Positions 1-9,325 of a stretch of DNA of 64,000 bases are shown piece by piece. Position 1 is the stretch's first letter. Each line of letters opens with the position of its first letter. The DNA comes from Stenotrophomonas panacihumi. Its GTDB lineage: Bacteria > Pseudomonadota > Gammaproteobacteria > Xanthomonadales > Xanthomonadaceae. Where the stretch lies: contig NZ_LLXU01000050.1 of NCBI RefSeq assembly GCF_001431645.1, positions 1 through 64,000 of the forward strand. Direction: 5' to 3'. The notes beneath the pieces are model-generated. The model had not been told where the DNA came from. It saw only the letters and a list, made by a program, of their open reading frames with translations, and made no database searches. The position numbers and the translations under genes were made by a program.

Positions 1-1
1 C

Positions 2-1855
2 GCATGGCTCGCGCGCCTGCCGTCCTCGCTGCGTGTGCCGGTGCGCCTGCGCATCGAAGGCGAGCGCGTGCCCTTGCCCGCGCCCGGCATGACGCCGTAC
101 CTGGTCGGCCTGCTGGTGCTGCTGGGCATGCTCGGCACGCTGCTGGGCATGATGGCCACGCTGCGCGGTACCGGCTTCGCGCTGGAAAGCGCCGCCGACC
201 TGCAGTCGATCCGCGATTCGCTCGCCGCCCCGGTGAAGGGCCTGGGCTTTGCGTTCGGCACCTCCATCGCCGGTGTCGCCAGCTCGGCGATGCTGGGGCT
301 GCTCTCGGCGCTGTGCCGCCGCGAGCGCGTGCAGGCCGTCGAACAGCTCGATGCGAGCATCGCCACCTCGCTGCAGGTGCATTCGCGCGCGCACGAGCGC
401 CACCAGACTTTCCAGCTGCTGCAGGCGCAGGCCGCGCTGATGCCGGTGCTGGTCGAACGGCTGCAGGCGATGGCCGGCAGCCTGGAGCAGCGCGCGGCGG
501 CCGACAGCGAGCGCCAGCAGGCGCAGCAGGCCGATTTCCAGCGCAAGGCACAGGCCGCGCAGGTCGAACTCTCCGCCACGCTGGAACGCGCGCTGCGCAC
601 CGCGGTGGCCGAAGGCGCGCTGGCCATCGGGGCGGGCCTGCAGCCGGTGGTGGACGCCACGATGGCGGGTCTGGCGCGCGAAGGGGCCAACACCCATGCG
701 CGCGTGGCGGAGGCGGCGCAGCAGCATTTCGATGCATTGTCCGCGGGGTTGACCGCTTCCAGCACCGCCGCCGCTTCGGCGTGGACGCAGGCCATCGACG
801 AACAGCGGCAGGCCAACGCCGCGCTGGCGACGACGCTCGATGGCGCGCTGTCGCGCTTCAACGAGGACTTCGCGCAGCGCGGTGCCGGCGTGGTCGACGG
901 CGTGTCCGCGCGGATGGAAACCGCCACGCAGGGCATGCACGATGCGTGGGCGCAGGCCCTCTCGCGCCAGGAAGCCGCGAACACCGCGCTCACCGACGCG
1001 CAATCGCAGGCGCTGTCCGCCGCGGCCGACGCGCTACAGCGACATGCCGACGCGTGGGTGGATCGCGCGGGCGAATCGCATGCACGGCTGCAGGCGGAAC
1101 TGGCCGCGCGCGACGAACAGCGCCTGGCCCAGTGGCGCGACACGCTCACCGCCGCCGGCACCACCTTGCGCGAAGACTGGCTGCAGGCCGGCACGGAAGC
1201 CGCGCAGCGCCAGCGCGATGCCTGCGACGCCCTGCAGCGCACCGGCGAGGCGTTGGCCACGGCCACGCAGGCGCAGGCCAGCGCGACCATCGAGGAGGTC
1301 GCGCGCCTGGTGCAGACCGCCGCGGCCGCGCCGCAGGCCGCCGCCGAAGTCATCGCCGGCCTGCGGCAGACGCTGTCGGAAAGCATGGCGCGCGACAACG
1401 ACATGCTCGCCGAGCGCAGCCAGATGCTGGCCACGCTCGACACGCTGCTGGCGGCGGTCAACCACGCCTCCACCGAACAGCGCGCGGCCATCGACGCGCT
1501 GGTCGCCACCTCTGCCGACCTGCTCGACCGCGTCGGCAGCCGCTTCGCCGAACGCGTCGAAGCCGAAGGCGAGCGCCTGGACGCCGCCGCCGCGCAGCTG
1601 GCCGTGGGCGCGACGGAAGTGGCCAGCCTCGGCGATGCCTTCGGTGGCACGCTGCAGTCGTTCGCCGCGGTCAACGAAGCGCTGGCCGAACGCCTGCAGG
1701 GCATCGAGCAGGCGCTGGTGCAATCGCTGGCGCGCAGTGACGAACAGTTGGCCTATTACGTCGCGCAGGCGCGCGAAGTGGTGGACCTGAGCATGCTGGC
1801 GCAGCGCCAGATCGTGGAAGAGCTGCGTCAGGCGACCGGCGCGGCGGCGGCATGA
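2..1855 (+). CDS. DUF802 / MotA-ExbB-like membrane protein with long coiled-coil tail (5' end outside window)
   Basis: The frame is open to the first base of the window, so the true start lies upstream; a GTG at 35 is only an internal possibility. Near the visible N-terminus are two hydrophobic, glycine-rich segments, encoded around 86-166 and 235-315. Their GMLGTLLGMMATL and GTSIAGVASSAMLG patterns resemble the proton-channel helices of MotA/TolQ/ExbB. The rest is Ala/Gln/Glu-rich and almost certainly a long coiled coil, as in DUF802 proteins. The gene overlaps the next one by four bases (ATGA), which encodes an OmpA/MotB-like partner, so the two probably form an ion-driven envelope complex. 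The coupled process is unknown. ZorA of the Zorya defence system has a similar plan, but no nuclease or helicase partner is present here. Confidence 0.8.
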   Translation, partial: AWLARLPSSLRVPVRLRIEGERVPLPAPGMTPYLVGLLVLLGMLGTLLGMMATLRGTGFALESAADLQSIRDSLAAPVKGLGFAFGTSIAGVASSAMLGLLSALCRRERVQAVEQLDASIATSLQVHSRAHERHQTFQLLQAQAALMPVLVERLQAMAGSLEQRAAADSERQQAQQADFQRKAQAAQVELSATLERALRTAVAEGALAIGAGLQPVVDATMAGLAREGANTHARVAEAAQQHFDALSAGLTASSTAAASAWTQAIDEQRQANAALATTLDGALSRFNEDFAQRGAGVVDGVSARMETATQGMHDAWAQALSRQEAANTALTDAQSQALSAAADALQRHADAWVDRAGESHARLQAELAARDEQRLAQWRDTLTAAGTTLREDWLQAGTEAAQRQRDACDALQRTGEALATATQAQASATIEEVARLVQTAAAAPQAAAEVIAGLRQTLSESMARDNDMLAERSQMLATLDTLLAAVNHASTEQRAAIDALVATSADLLDRVGSRFAERVEAEGERLDAAAAQLAVGATEVASLGDAFGGTLQSFAAVNEALAERLQGIEQALVQSLARSDEQLAYYVAQAREVVDLSMLAQRQIVEELRQATGAAAA

Positions 1856-2502
1856 GCGTCGAGTTCGAGGCCGAGGAGGGCGGCACCGCCCCGGTATGGG
1901 CGGCCTTCGGCGACTTGATGTCGGTGCTGCTCGGGGCGTTCGTGCTGATCCTGGTCGGCGTGATCGCCGTGCAGCAGCAGCTCTCCAGCCGGCTGGACGA
2001 GGAAATGCGCCAGCGCCAGCACGAGGCGCAGCAGCGCAAGGCGCTGGAGCAGGCGTTGGCCGCGCCGTTGGCGGCGGGCCGGGTGACGTTCGTCGATGGC
2101 CGCATCGGCATCCGCGGCAACGTGCTGTTCGCGCTGAATTCCGACCAGCTGCAGCCGGAGGGACGCGAGGTACTGCGCAGCCTGGCGGCGCCGCTGAAGA
2201 CCTACCTGCAGGGGCGCGACGAGATCCTGATGGTCAGCGGCTTCACCGACGATGGCCAGGTGCACGAGGGCAACCGCCGCTTCGCCGACAACTGGGCGCT
2301 GTCGGCCGAGCGCGCGCTGACGGTGACGCGTGCGCTGATCGACGAGGGCGTGCCGGCGTCTTCCGTGTTCGCCGCCGCGTTCGGCGCGCAGCAGCCGGTG
2401 GATTCCAATACCAGCGAGGAAGGCCGCGCGCGCAATCGCCGCGTGGAGCTGGCGCCGGTGCCGCGGCAAGGCAAACCGACGGCGGCCCCGCGTGCACACT
2501 GA
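1852..2502 (+). CDS. OmpA/MotB-like peptidoglycan-binding inner-membrane protein
   Basis: This 216-residue protein has one N-terminal membrane helix (about residues 17-42, ending VGVIAVQQQ), a short coiled coil, and a C-terminal OmpA-family domain (about 75-205). That domain shows the usual FTDD, NRRFADNWALSAERA and ARNRRVEL elements. MotB and ZorB share this topology: the helix pairs with a MotA/ExbB-type channel and the OmpA domain grips peptidoglycan. Its start overlaps the DUF802 gene by four bases, which supports translational coupling and a joint complex. The next gene overlaps its end by 11 bases. Confidence 0.85.
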   Translation: MSVEFEAEEGGTAPVWAAFGDLMSVLLGAFVLILVGVIAVQQQLSSRLDEEMRQRQHEAQQRKALEQALAAPLAAGRVTFVDGRIGIRGNVLFALNSDQLQPEGREVLRSLAAPLKTYLQGRDEILMVSGFTDDGQVHEGNRRFADNWALSAERALTVTRALIDEGVPASSVFAAAFGAQQPVDSNTSEEGRARNRRVELAPVPRQGKPTAAPRAH

Positions 2503-3106
2503 GCACGACGCGACGCAGGCGCGGCTGGCGCAATGGCGCGAAGTGGGCGCGGATGGCTTCGACCCGCCGCGCTTCCGCTTCATCGAAGCGATGGCCTTGC
2601 GCGTGTCGCGGCACGAGGGCGTGGCGCGTGACGCGCTGCAGGCGCGCGTCGCGGTGCTGATGGACGCGTATGCATCGGATCTCGCGCAGGCCGATTCCCG
2701 CACGGGCGACGCACGCGCCCACGCCTCCGTCGGTGGACCGCTCGCGCCCTTGCTCGGTCGCATGGCCGCCGCGCGCCGCGCACAGGGCACCGACGATGCC
2801 GAAGGCCTGCCGCAGCTGCCCGCGTTGAACGAGTTCCGCCAACTATGGGGCGAGCTGCTGGGCGAGCGCCGCCTGCGCCAGTCGCTGGCGCCGCAACCGG
2901 AAGACGCCGGCCCGCTCAACTCCGGCGTGCTCGTGCACCGCGCGATGGCGCACATGCGCGCGAGCAGCCCGGAATACCTGCGCCATTTCCTCGCCTATGC
3001 CGACCACCTGTGCTGGCTGGAACGCCTCTACCAGGCGCGCACGCCGGCCACGGCCACGCCGTCGAGTCCGGGGCGCCGCGCCGCGCCGCGCAAGCGACGC
3101 AGTTGA
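2492..3106 (+). CDS. DUF2894 domain-containing protein
   Basis: A 204-residue soluble protein starting at a GTG inside the end of the OmpA-like gene. No signal peptide or membrane segment is visible. Conserved-looking stretches are PRFRFIEAMALR near the N-terminus and LNEFRQLWGELLGERRLRQ plus HFLAYADHLCWLERLY toward the C-terminus; the last 20 residues are a basic Arg/Pro tail. This matches DUF2894, which in Xanthomonas and Burkholderia relatives travels with DUF802 and OmpA/MotB-like genes. Function is unknown. Gene order suggests a cytoplasmic regulator or adaptor of the two-protein membrane complex. Confidence 0.7.
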   Translation: MHTEHDATQARLAQWREVGADGFDPPRFRFIEAMALRVSRHEGVARDALQARVAVLMDAYASDLAQADSRTGDARAHASVGGPLAPLLGRMAAARRAQGTDDAEGLPQLPALNEFRQLWGELLGERRLRQSLAPQPEDAGPLNSGVLVHRAMAHMRASSPEYLRHFLAYADHLCWLERLYQARTPATATPSSPGRRAAPRKRRS

Positions 3107-3112
3107 TTCACC

Positions 3113-3133
3113 CCGCCGGCCTCACGCCGGCGG
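3113..3133. terminator. Hairpin between convergent DUF2894 gene and dld
   Basis: CCGCCGGC (3113-3120), loop CTCAC, GCCGGCGG (3126-3133) form a perfect 8-bp stem between two converging genes, overlapping the dld stop codon. There is no T-run on either side, so termination is plausible but not certain. Confidence 0.4.
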
Positions 3134-4831
3134 TTCGGCCCAGCCTTCGCGCCGGTTGGTTTGCCCGATGCCCGGGTTGAACGCGTTGCACGGGTCCAGC
3201 TGGCGGTAATGCGCTTCCAGCGCCGGCTTGGCGCGATACAGGTGGCCGACGTTGTGTTCGGCCGGATACTCGGCGCCACGCCGGTCCAGCCCGGCCCACA
3301 TCGCATGCTCGATTGCCAGCGGGTCGTGGCCCTTGCGCACGATGTAGTCCTGGTGGAACACGTGGCACAGGAAGTGGCCGTAGTAGAGCTTGTGCAGCAG
3401 CGTCGCCTCGATGTCCGCCGGCAGCGCTTCCACCCACTGCGCATCGTTGCGGCGCAGCGCCACGTCCAGCGCGACGATGTCTTCCACCGTGTCGCGATGC
3501 GCCTGCCGATACCGCACGGCCGCGCCGGCCACCGCGAAGCGATGCAGGAAGGCCTTGCGCGCCTCGTCCTCGTCGCAGCGGAAGAAGCTGCCGCTCGTGC
3601 TGGCATTGAAATGCTGCTTGAGGAACAGTTCGACCTGCGGCACTTCCGCGCGGCCCACGCGCAACAGCAGGTGGTGTTCGTAGCGGTCGCGGAAGTCGTA
3701 CATGCGCTGGGGCAGGTGGCGAGGCAGCAGCCCCATCACGGCCTGGATCAGCCGGTCCGCCGCGCCCGGCAGGCCGATCGCCTCGCACCAGCCATCGACG
3801 CGGCTCTTCAGCGCGAACGCCTTCGGCACGCGCGCGGTGCCGAGGTGCTCGATCAGCAGGAAGCTGTCCTTGCCGTACTTCTCGCCGATATCGAACGCGT
3901 CGCGGTGCAGGTACTCGCCGGCGATGGGCAGGGTGTCGAACTGCGTGAGCAGGTAGCGGCGTACCGCGGTGAGGTCGTCCGGCGCGTTGGTGCCCAGGTA
4001 GAACACCGTGCTGTCCTCGCGCGGGAACGTATCGAGTCGCACCGCGAACACCGCCAGCCTGCCGGCCGAACCCGAGGCTTCGAACAGCCGCACCGGGTCG
4101 GCGTTGAAGCGCGCCGGGGTAGTGGCGTCCACCTCGCGCACATGCTGGCCGTAGTGCGCGTCCGAGGCCGCGCGCGTGGGGTCGTCGACGATGTCGCGCT
4201 CGACGTACTCACCCGCGTCCAGCCGGCGCAGGATCTCCTCCGGCGCCTCGCCCAGCGCGATGCCGAGGTGGTTCACCAGCTGCAGCTGGCCGTCTTCGCC
4301 CAACTGCGCGTAGAGCGCCAGTTCCGTATACGCCGGCCCGCGCCGTACCAGTGCGCCGCCGGAGTTGTTGCATACGCCGCCCATGACCGAGGCACCGATG
4401 CACGACGACCCGATCACCGAGTGAGGTTCGCGATGCAGCGGCGCGAGCGCCTGTTCGAGCTGGTCCAGCGTCGCGCCCGGCAGGCATACCACCTGGCGGC
4501 CGTCGCGGATCAGCCGGATGCCGCGCAGCCGCTGCGTGCTGATCATCACCACCGGGCGGTCGTAGCCGTCGCCATCGGGCGTGGAGCCGCCGGTCAGGCC
4601 GGTGTTGGCCGCCTGCAGGATCACGATGCAGCGCGCCGTCACGCAGGCCTGCAGCACCTGCCACATCTCCACCAGGCTGCCCGGCCGCACCACCGCCAGC
4701 ACCGGGCCATCGCCGAAGCGGTAGCCCTTGCGATAGCGGCGCGTGGCGCGCTCGCCAGTCACTACGTGGGCGGCGCCGGCGATGGCGCGCAGCCGCGCCA
4801 GGACGTCATGCGCGGAAGCTGCGCCGTCCAT
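3122..4831 (-). CDS. dld: Quinone-dependent D-lactate dehydrogenase
   Basis: Peripheral-membrane FAD enzyme oxidising D-lactate to pyruvate with electrons passed to quinone. An N-terminal FAD-binding (PCMH-type) domain is seen around residues 20-220, with LQAANTGLTGGSTPDG and SVIGSSCIGASVMGGVCNNS matching E. coli Dld. A membrane-binding and cap region follows, with HHLLLRVGRAE and a C-terminal HNVGHLYRAK. The frame is open further upstream, but the ATG at 4831 lies one base after the lldD stop and gives 569 residues, close to E. coli Dld (571). It is the last gene of lldR-lldD-dld, so the operon handles both lactate enantiomers. Confidence 0.92.
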   Translation of the reverse strand: MDGAASAHDVLARLRAIAGAAHVVTGERATRRYRKGYRFGDGPVLAVVRPGSLVEMWQVLQACVTARCIVILQAANTGLTGGSTPDGDGYDRPVVMISTQRLRGIRLIRDGRQVVCLPGATLDQLEQALAPLHREPHSVIGSSCIGASVMGGVCNNSGGALVRRGPAYTELALYAQLGEDGQLQLVNHLGIALGEAPEEILRRLDAGEYVERDIVDDPTRAASDAHYGQHVREVDATTPARFNADPVRLFEASGSAGRLAVFAVRLDTFPREDSTVFYLGTNAPDDLTAVRRYLLTQFDTLPIAGEYLHRDAFDIGEKYGKDSFLLIEHLGTARVPKAFALKSRVDGWCEAIGLPGAADRLIQAVMGLLPRHLPQRMYDFRDRYEHHLLLRVGRAEVPQVELFLKQHFNASTSGSFFRCDEDEARKAFLHRFAVAGAAVRYRQAHRDTVEDIVALDVALRRNDAQWVEALPADIEATLLHKLYYGHFLCHVFHQDYIVRKGHDPLAIEHAMWAGLDRRGAEYPAEHNVGHLYRAKPALEAHYRQLDPCNAFNPGIGQTNRREGWAEPPA

Positions 4832-4832
4832 C

Positions 4833-5972
4833 TCAGGCGTCCCGCACCAGCAGCTGGCGGTTGATGTCGGCAATCGACTTGGCACCGGTGAGGATCATCG
4901 CCACGCGCATCTCCTTCTCGATCAGGTCCAGCAGGTTCGCCACGCCGGCTTCGCCCGCCGCGGCCAGCGCGTAGACGAACGCGCGGCCCAGCAGCACGCC
5001 ATCGGCGCCCAGTGCCAGCATACGCACGACATCCAGCCCGTTGCGGATACCCGAGTCGGCCAGGATGCGCAGATCGCCCTGCACCGCATCGGCGATGGCC
5101 GGCAGGGCGCGTGCCGTGGACGGTACGCCGTCGAGCTGCCGCCCGCCATGGTTGGAGACGACGATGCCGTCCGCGCCGAAGCGCACCGCTTCGCGCGCGT
5201 CGTCCGCGTCGAGGATGCCCTTGATGACCATCGGGCCCTGCCAGAACTCGCGGATCCACGCCAGGTCCTTCCACGAGATCGAATGGTCGAAGTTGCTGCC
5301 GAGCCAGCCGATGTAATCGGCCAGCCCGGTGGGATGGCCGCGATAGGTGGAGATGTTGCCGAGGTCGTGCGGACGGCCGCGCAGGCCCACGTCCCATGCC
5401 CAGCGCGGATGGGTGACGGCCTGCAGCATGCGCCGCAGCGACGCATTCGGCCCGCTCATGCCCGAGTGCGCGTCGCGGTAGCGCGCGCCCGGCGTGGGCA
5501 TGTCGACGGTGAACACCAGCGTGGTGACGCCGGCCGCGCGCGCGCGTTCCAGCGCATTGCGCATGAAACCGCGGTCGCGCAGCACGTAGAGCTGGAACCA
5601 CATCGGCCGCTCGATGGCGGGCGCGACTTCCTCGATCGGGCACACCGACACCGTGGAAAGCGTGAACGGCACGCCCTTGCGCGCCGCGGCCCGGGCGGCC
5701 TGGACCTCGCCGCGGCGGGCATACATGCCGGTCAGGCCGACCGGCGCCAGCGCCACCGGCAGCGCGAGGCGCTCGCCGAACAGCTCGGTCTCCAGGCTCA
5801 CGCCGCTCATGTCCTGCAGTACGCGCTGGCGCAGGGCGATGTCGGCGAGGTCTTCCACGTTGCGACGCAGCGTGCGTTCGGCGTACGCGCCGCCGTCGAT
5901 GTAATGGAACAGGAAAGGCGGCAGGCGTGACTGCGCCGCGGCGCGGTAATCGGTGGAGGCGGAAATGATCAT
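4833..5972 (-). CDS. lldD: L-lactate dehydrogenase (FMN, quinone-dependent)
   Basis: 379 residues, the usual length of the LldD/glycolate-oxidase family. FMN-dependent TIM-barrel features are clear: [46 protein letters not shown], and the active-site [10 protein letters not shown] around residue 275 with its catalytic His. [19 protein letters not shown] supplies the phosphate-binding loop. It converts L-lactate to pyruvate at the inner membrane. Its start overlaps lldR by four bases and dld follows after one base, so the three genes are one transcription and translation unit. Confidence 0.96.
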   Translation of the reverse strand: MIISASTDYRAAAQSRLPPFLFHYIDGGAYAERTLRRNVEDLADIALRQRVLQDMSGVSLETELFGERLALPVALAPVGLTGMYARRGEVQAARAAARKGVPFTLSTVSVCPIEEVAPAIERPMWFQLYVLRDRGFMRNALERARAAGVTTLVFTVDMPTPGARYRDAHSGMSGPNASLRRMLQAVTHPRWAWDVGLRGRPHDLGNISTYRGHPTGLADYIGWLGSNFDHSISWKDLAWIREFWQGPMVIKGILDADDAREAVRFGADGIVVSNHGGRQLDGVPSTARALPAIADAVQGDLRILADSGIRNGLDVVRMLALGADGVLLGRAFVYALAAAGEAGVANLLDLIEKEMRVAMILTGAKSIADINRQLLVRDA

Positions 5973-6778
5973 GGAGTGCGAAGGGCAGGGGAGGGGAGGC
6001 GCGAGGCGCGGTCGCGTCGCGCGGCGTTGTCTTCGAGCGCGCGCAGCGCGTCGTGGACGAAGGCGAGATGGCGTTCGGCGGCATCGCGCGCGGCGGGCGC
6101 GTCGCCGGCGAGGATGGCGTCGCGCAGTGCCTGGTGCTGCCGGGCCAGCGCCGGGCCGGTGCGCGGGTCGCGATACAGCGCCTGGCGGCTCTGCGAGATG
6201 TTGGTCTGCAGGAGGGTGAACAGCCCGCGCATCACCTGCACCAGCACGAGGTTGTGCGAGGCCTCGGCGATGGCCAGGTGGAAGCGTGCGTCCGCCTGCG
6301 CTTCGGCGGCGGCGTCCTCGCGCGCATGCGCATCGGTCATCGCATCGAACGCGGCGCCGATGCGGGCGCGGTCCTCGTCGGTGGCGCGCAGGGCCGCGTG
6401 CCAGGCGGTGGCGCCTTCGAGGGCGTGGCGGGTTTCCAGCACGTCGAAGCGATAGGCCGGGTCGGCTTGCAGCACCGTGCCGGCGTCGAAGAGCGGTTCG
6501 ACGACCGAAGCCGTCGCGCCGGAAGGTGCCTGCACGTAAGTGCCGCCCCCGGCCCGCGTGGCCAGCAGGCCGAGGCTGGCCAGCTGCTGGATCGCCTCGC
6601 GCACGACGCTGCGCGAGACCCCCAGTTCAAGGCTCAGGGCGCGCTCGGCCGGCAGGCGCTGGCCGGGTTGCAGGTCGCGTTCGGCGATCAGGCGGCGCAG
6701 CTGCGCCGCGGTGCGGTCGGAGAGCCGGTCGGCCTCTGCTGCATCTGGTCTGACCGGTTCTGTAGTTGAGGCAGCCAT
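5969..6778 (-). CDS. lldR: FadR-type GntR regulator of lactate utilisation
   Basis: 269 residues. The N-terminal winged helix (about 20-85) contains [20 protein letters not shown] and [14 protein letters not shown]; the C-terminal helical FCD ligand domain (about 105-235) contains [13 protein letters not shown] and [11 protein letters not shown]. Heading the operon with lldD and dld makes it LldR-like, probably sensing lactate. Two near-identical palindromes flank or overlap its start (6746-6756 and 6844-6854), which fits autoregulation. No better start codon is seen downstream, so the first palindrome lies inside the coding region. Confidence 0.88.
   Translation of the reverse strand: MAASTTEPVRPDAAEADRLSDRTAAQLRRLIAERDLQPGQRLPAERALSLELGVSRSVVREAIQQLASLGLLATRAGGGTYVQAPSGATASVVEPLFDAGTVLQADPAYRFDVLETRHALEGATAWHAALRATDEDRARIGAAFDAMTDAHAREDAAAEAQADARFHLAIAEASHNLVLVQVMRGLFTLLQTNISQSRQALYRDPRTGPALARQHQALRDAILAGDAPAARDAAERHLAFVHDALRALEDNAARRDRASRLPSPALRTP
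6746..6756. promoter_or_regulatory. Candidate LldR operator inside lldR 5' end
   Basis: TGGTCTGACCG, a near-perfect 5+5 palindrome preceded by ATC, matches the site at 6844. FadR-subfamily regulators such as PdhR and LldR recognise TGGTnnnACCA. Centres of the two sites are about 98 bp apart. Confidence 0.55.
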
Positions 6779-6843
6779 GGGGCGACATTAGGCGCCCCAG
6801 GCCGCACGAGATCAAGCAAACGCGGTGTTTCGATCGGGATATC

Positions 6844-6854
6844 TGGTCAGACCA
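6844..6854. promoter_or_regulatory. Candidate LldR operator upstream of lldR
   Basis: TGGTCAGACCA is a perfect palindrome of PdhR/LldR type, preceded by ATC and followed by AT. It lies upstream of the lldR start (66 bases beyond the ATG) and overlaps the stop codon of the neighbouring methyltransferase-like gene. Confidence 0.65.
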
Positions 6855-7446
6855 ATCGCGTCGGCAGCAGGCGGCCCGTCTGCGCGGCGTAGGCCGGATA
6901 GGCCTGCGGGAAGGCCTCGCGCAGGGCCGCTTCCTCGACCTGGATACGGCGGCGGAAAGCCCAGTACACCGGCACGCACAGCAGCGGCAGCGCGAACACG
7001 TTGGCCAGGCCGACGCCCAGGCCCAGGAAGCACAGCAGCGCGCCGGTGTAGGAAGGGTGGCGCACCCAGCGGTAGGGCCCGTGGCGGACGAGTTCGTGGC
7101 CCTGCTGCACGCTGACATCCACGGTGAAGAAGCGTGCGAGCACGTGGATCGACCACATGCGCAGTGCCAGCCCGCCGCCGATCAGCGCGCAGCCGGCCCA
7201 GCGCATCGGCGCCTGCCATTCGGCGGGCAGGTGGCCGTGGCCGGAGATCGTGACGGCCACGGCGGCGGCGATGCCCAGCATCAGCAGGCGCCACAGCAGG
7301 CCGAGCGTGCCGGCGTCGCGGCCACCGCCATCGGCGGCGCGGCGGCGCAGGCCCAGCCAGATTTCATTCGCGGCCCAGGCCAGGTTGAGGGCGAGGAACA
7401 GCAGCTGCGGCTGCACGGGCGCGGCGTGGGCGGTGATGGCGATCAT
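6847..7446 (-). CDS. Isoprenylcysteine carboxyl methyltransferase (ICMT/PEMT)-family membrane protein
   Basis: 199 residues with about five hydrophobic segments. The C-terminal half has the family motif RHGPYRWVRHPSYTGALL, in which the RHPxY.G element binds S-adenosylmethionine, followed by an EE pair (VEEAALREAFPQAYPAY). Members methylate small lipid or isoprenoid substrates in the membrane; the bacterial substrate is usually unknown. It faces the same way as the lactate operon and ends exactly on an LldR-like palindrome, but the distance and the operator argue that it is a separate unit. Confidence 0.8.
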   Translation of the reverse strand: MIAITAHAAPVQPQLLFLALNLAWAANEIWLGLRRRAADGGGRDAGTLGLLWRLLMLGIAAAVAVTISGHGHLPAEWQAPMRWAGCALIGGGLALRMWSIHVLARFFTVDVSVQQGHELVRHGPYRWVRHPSYTGALLCFLGLGVGLANVFALPLLCVPVYWAFRRRIQVEEAALREAFPQAYPAYAAQTGRLLPTRLV

Positions 7447-7592
7447 GGGACGGCCTCCTCTGGGGATGTGGCCAGTCTCCGCGCGGCGCGCGTGCCCGTC
7501 AGGAGCCGGTGGTCATCGAAGCGACCTGCCGGAAGTCACTTTCTCGGGCCGCCCCATTGCCGCGGCGTGGCGCGGGCTGCCAGCATCGCCCC

Positions 7593-8690
7593 ATGCCCGC
7601 CTTCCTGCGCGAACTGCTCAAGCCCCTCAGCCTGGCCGGCCTGCTGACGCTGGGCGCCATCGCGCTGTCGTTCACCCTGACCGAATCGCCGTACGGGCCC
7701 TGGCGCTGGATCGCCTGGGGCGCCTTCGTGCTGGGCTTCATCGTGCAGGGCGACGTGCCGCGGCGCGTGGACCATGCACTGCTGCTCGTGCAGGCGTGCA
7801 TCGCGATGGTGCTGGTGTGGATGGAGATCCGCACCGGCACTGCGCCCGTGCTGACGGTGATCGTGGTGGCGATGGCCGCGCGCCGCTGGCCGCGCCTGGC
7901 GGTGTGGGGCCTGGCGCTGGCGATGGACATCGCGATGTACCTGATGCTCCTGCGGCTGGACGACTTCAAGCCGTGGCTGGTCGTCTCGCTGTACGGCGGT
8001 TTCCAGGCCTTCGCCGCGCTGACCACCTACTACGCGATGGAAGCCGGTCGCACGCGTGACGCGCTGATGCACGTCAATGCCGACCTGCTCGCCACCCGTG
8101 CCCTGTTGGCCGACAGCGCCCGCGACGCCGAGCGCCTGCGGCTGTCGCGCGAACTGCACGACGTGGCCGGCCACAAGCTGACCGCCATGCGCCTCAACCT
8201 GCGCCGGCTCGCCGCCGACCCCGCGTTGGCCGGGCATGCCGAACTGGCGCTGGCCGAACAGCTCTCGGCCGAACTGCTGGGCGACATCCGCAACGTCGTG
8301 CGCTCGATGCGCGACGACCCCGGCATGAACCTGGAAACCGCGTTGCGCGCCCTGGCCGCGCCGTTCCCGCGCCCGGCCCTGGCCGTGCACATCGATCCGC
8401 AGGTGCGCATCCGCGATACCCACGTGGCCGAGACCGTGCTGCGGCTGGCGCAGGAATCGCTCACCAATGCCGCGCGCCACGCCGATGCCGACCACGTGCG
8501 CCTGCATCTTTCGCAACGCGACGACATGCTCTGCGTGGACATCGAGGACGACGGCGCCGCGCCGGCCCGCCTGTGCGAGGGCAACGGCATCGCCGGCATG
8601 CGCGAGCGGGTGGCCGCGCTGCAAGGCCAACTGGAACTGGGGCGTGGCACTCGCGGCGGACTGCGCCTGAGTGCGAAACTGCCGACATGA
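7593..8690 (+). CDS. NarL/DesK-type sensor histidine kinase
   Basis: The ATG at 7593 (MPAFLRELL) is preferred over an upstream in-frame ATG because hydrophobic helices begin right after it. That gives 365 residues: about five to six N-terminal membrane helices (1-150), a short coiled coil (LADSARDAERLRL), a HisKA_3 dimerisation domain with phospho-acceptor His189 in LSRELHDVAGHKL, and a HATPase domain with QESLTNAARHA, DDG and GNGIAGMRER. The stop overlaps the response-regulator start (ATGA), so the two act as a pair. The signal is unknown; without a periplasmic domain it probably senses the membrane itself, as DesK does. Confidence 0.9.
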   Translation: MPAFLRELLKPLSLAGLLTLGAIALSFTLTESPYGPWRWIAWGAFVLGFIVQGDVPRRVDHALLLVQACIAMVLVWMEIRTGTAPVLTVIVVAMAARRWPRLAVWGLALAMDIAMYLMLLRLDDFKPWLVVSLYGGFQAFAALTTYYAMEAGRTRDALMHVNADLLATRALLADSARDAERLRLSRELHDVAGHKLTAMRLNLRRLAADPALAGHAELALAEQLSAELLGDIRNVVRSMRDDPGMNLETALRALAAPFPRPALAVHIDPQVRIRDTHVAETVLRLAQESLTNAARHADADHVRLHLSQRDDMLCVDIEDDGAAPARLCEGNGIAGMRERVAALQGQLELGRGTRGGLRLSAKLPT

Positions 8691-9325
8691 CTTCTCCGCC
8701 GCTTCGCCTCGCCTTGGCCGACGACCAGATCCTCGTGCGCGCGGGCCTGCGCGCGTTGCTGCAGGACCAGGGGCTGGTCGTGGCGATCGAGGCCGACGAC
8801 GGCCAGTCGCTGCTCGACCAGCTGCAGCCCGGCAGCGTGGACGTGGTGCTGAGCGATATCCGCATGCCCGGGCTGGATGGCATCGAGGCCCTGCGCGCCC
8901 TGCGCGCGCGCGGCGACGAGGTACCGGTGCTGCTGCTGACCACCTTCGACGATGCCGACCTGCTGCTGCGGGCGCGCGAAGCCGGCGCGCAGGGCTTCCT
9001 GCTCAAGGACGCCGCGCCGGAAGACCTGCGCGAGGCCATCGCGCGGGTGGCGGCAGGCGAGACGTTGCTGCAGCCGGTGAGCACCGACCCGGTGCGCGCG
9101 CGCTACCGCTATCGCGACGAAGCGCCGCCCACCGACACCTTCGGCGAGCGCGAGGTGGCGATCCTGCGGCTGCTGGCCGGTGGCTACTCGAACAAGGAAA
9201 TCGCGCGCACGCTGTTCCTGGCCGAGGGCACGGTGAAGAACTACGTGTCCAACATCCTCGACAAGCTCGGCACGCGCGACCGCACGCGCGCGGTATTGAA
9301 GGCGATCACGCTGCGGGTGATCTGA
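8687..9325 (+). CDS. NarL/FixJ-family response regulator
   Basis: 212 residues from the ATG that overlaps the kinase stop. The receiver domain (1-125) has acidic pocket ADDQ, phospho-acceptor Asp57 in VLSDIRMPG, the switch Thr in LLTTFDD and Lys in FLLKDA. The C-terminal LuxR-type helix-turn-helix (about 148-210) shows GEREVAILRLLAGGYSNKEI and EGTVKNYVSNILDKL. It is the output partner of the kinase at 7593. Its targets are not evident here. Confidence 0.93.
   Translation: MTSPPLRLALADDQILVRAGLRALLQDQGLVVAIEADDGQSLLDQLQPGSVDVVLSDIRMPGLDGIEALRALRARGDEVPVLLLTTFDDADLLLRAREAGAQGFLLKDAAPEDLREAIARVAAGETLLQPVSTDPVRARYRYRDEAPPTDTFGEREVAILRLLAGGYSNKEIARTLFLAEGTVKNYVSNILDKLGTRDRTRAVLKAITLRVI

Noticed and set aside
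1..3106. Zorya defence system
   Set aside because: Only the channel and anchor analogues are visible; no ZorC, ZorD or ZorE-like gene, and DUF2894 marks a different conserved operon.
3161..4864. 567-codon plus-strand frame over dld
   Set aside because: The opposite strand encodes an unmistakable D-lactate dehydrogenase.
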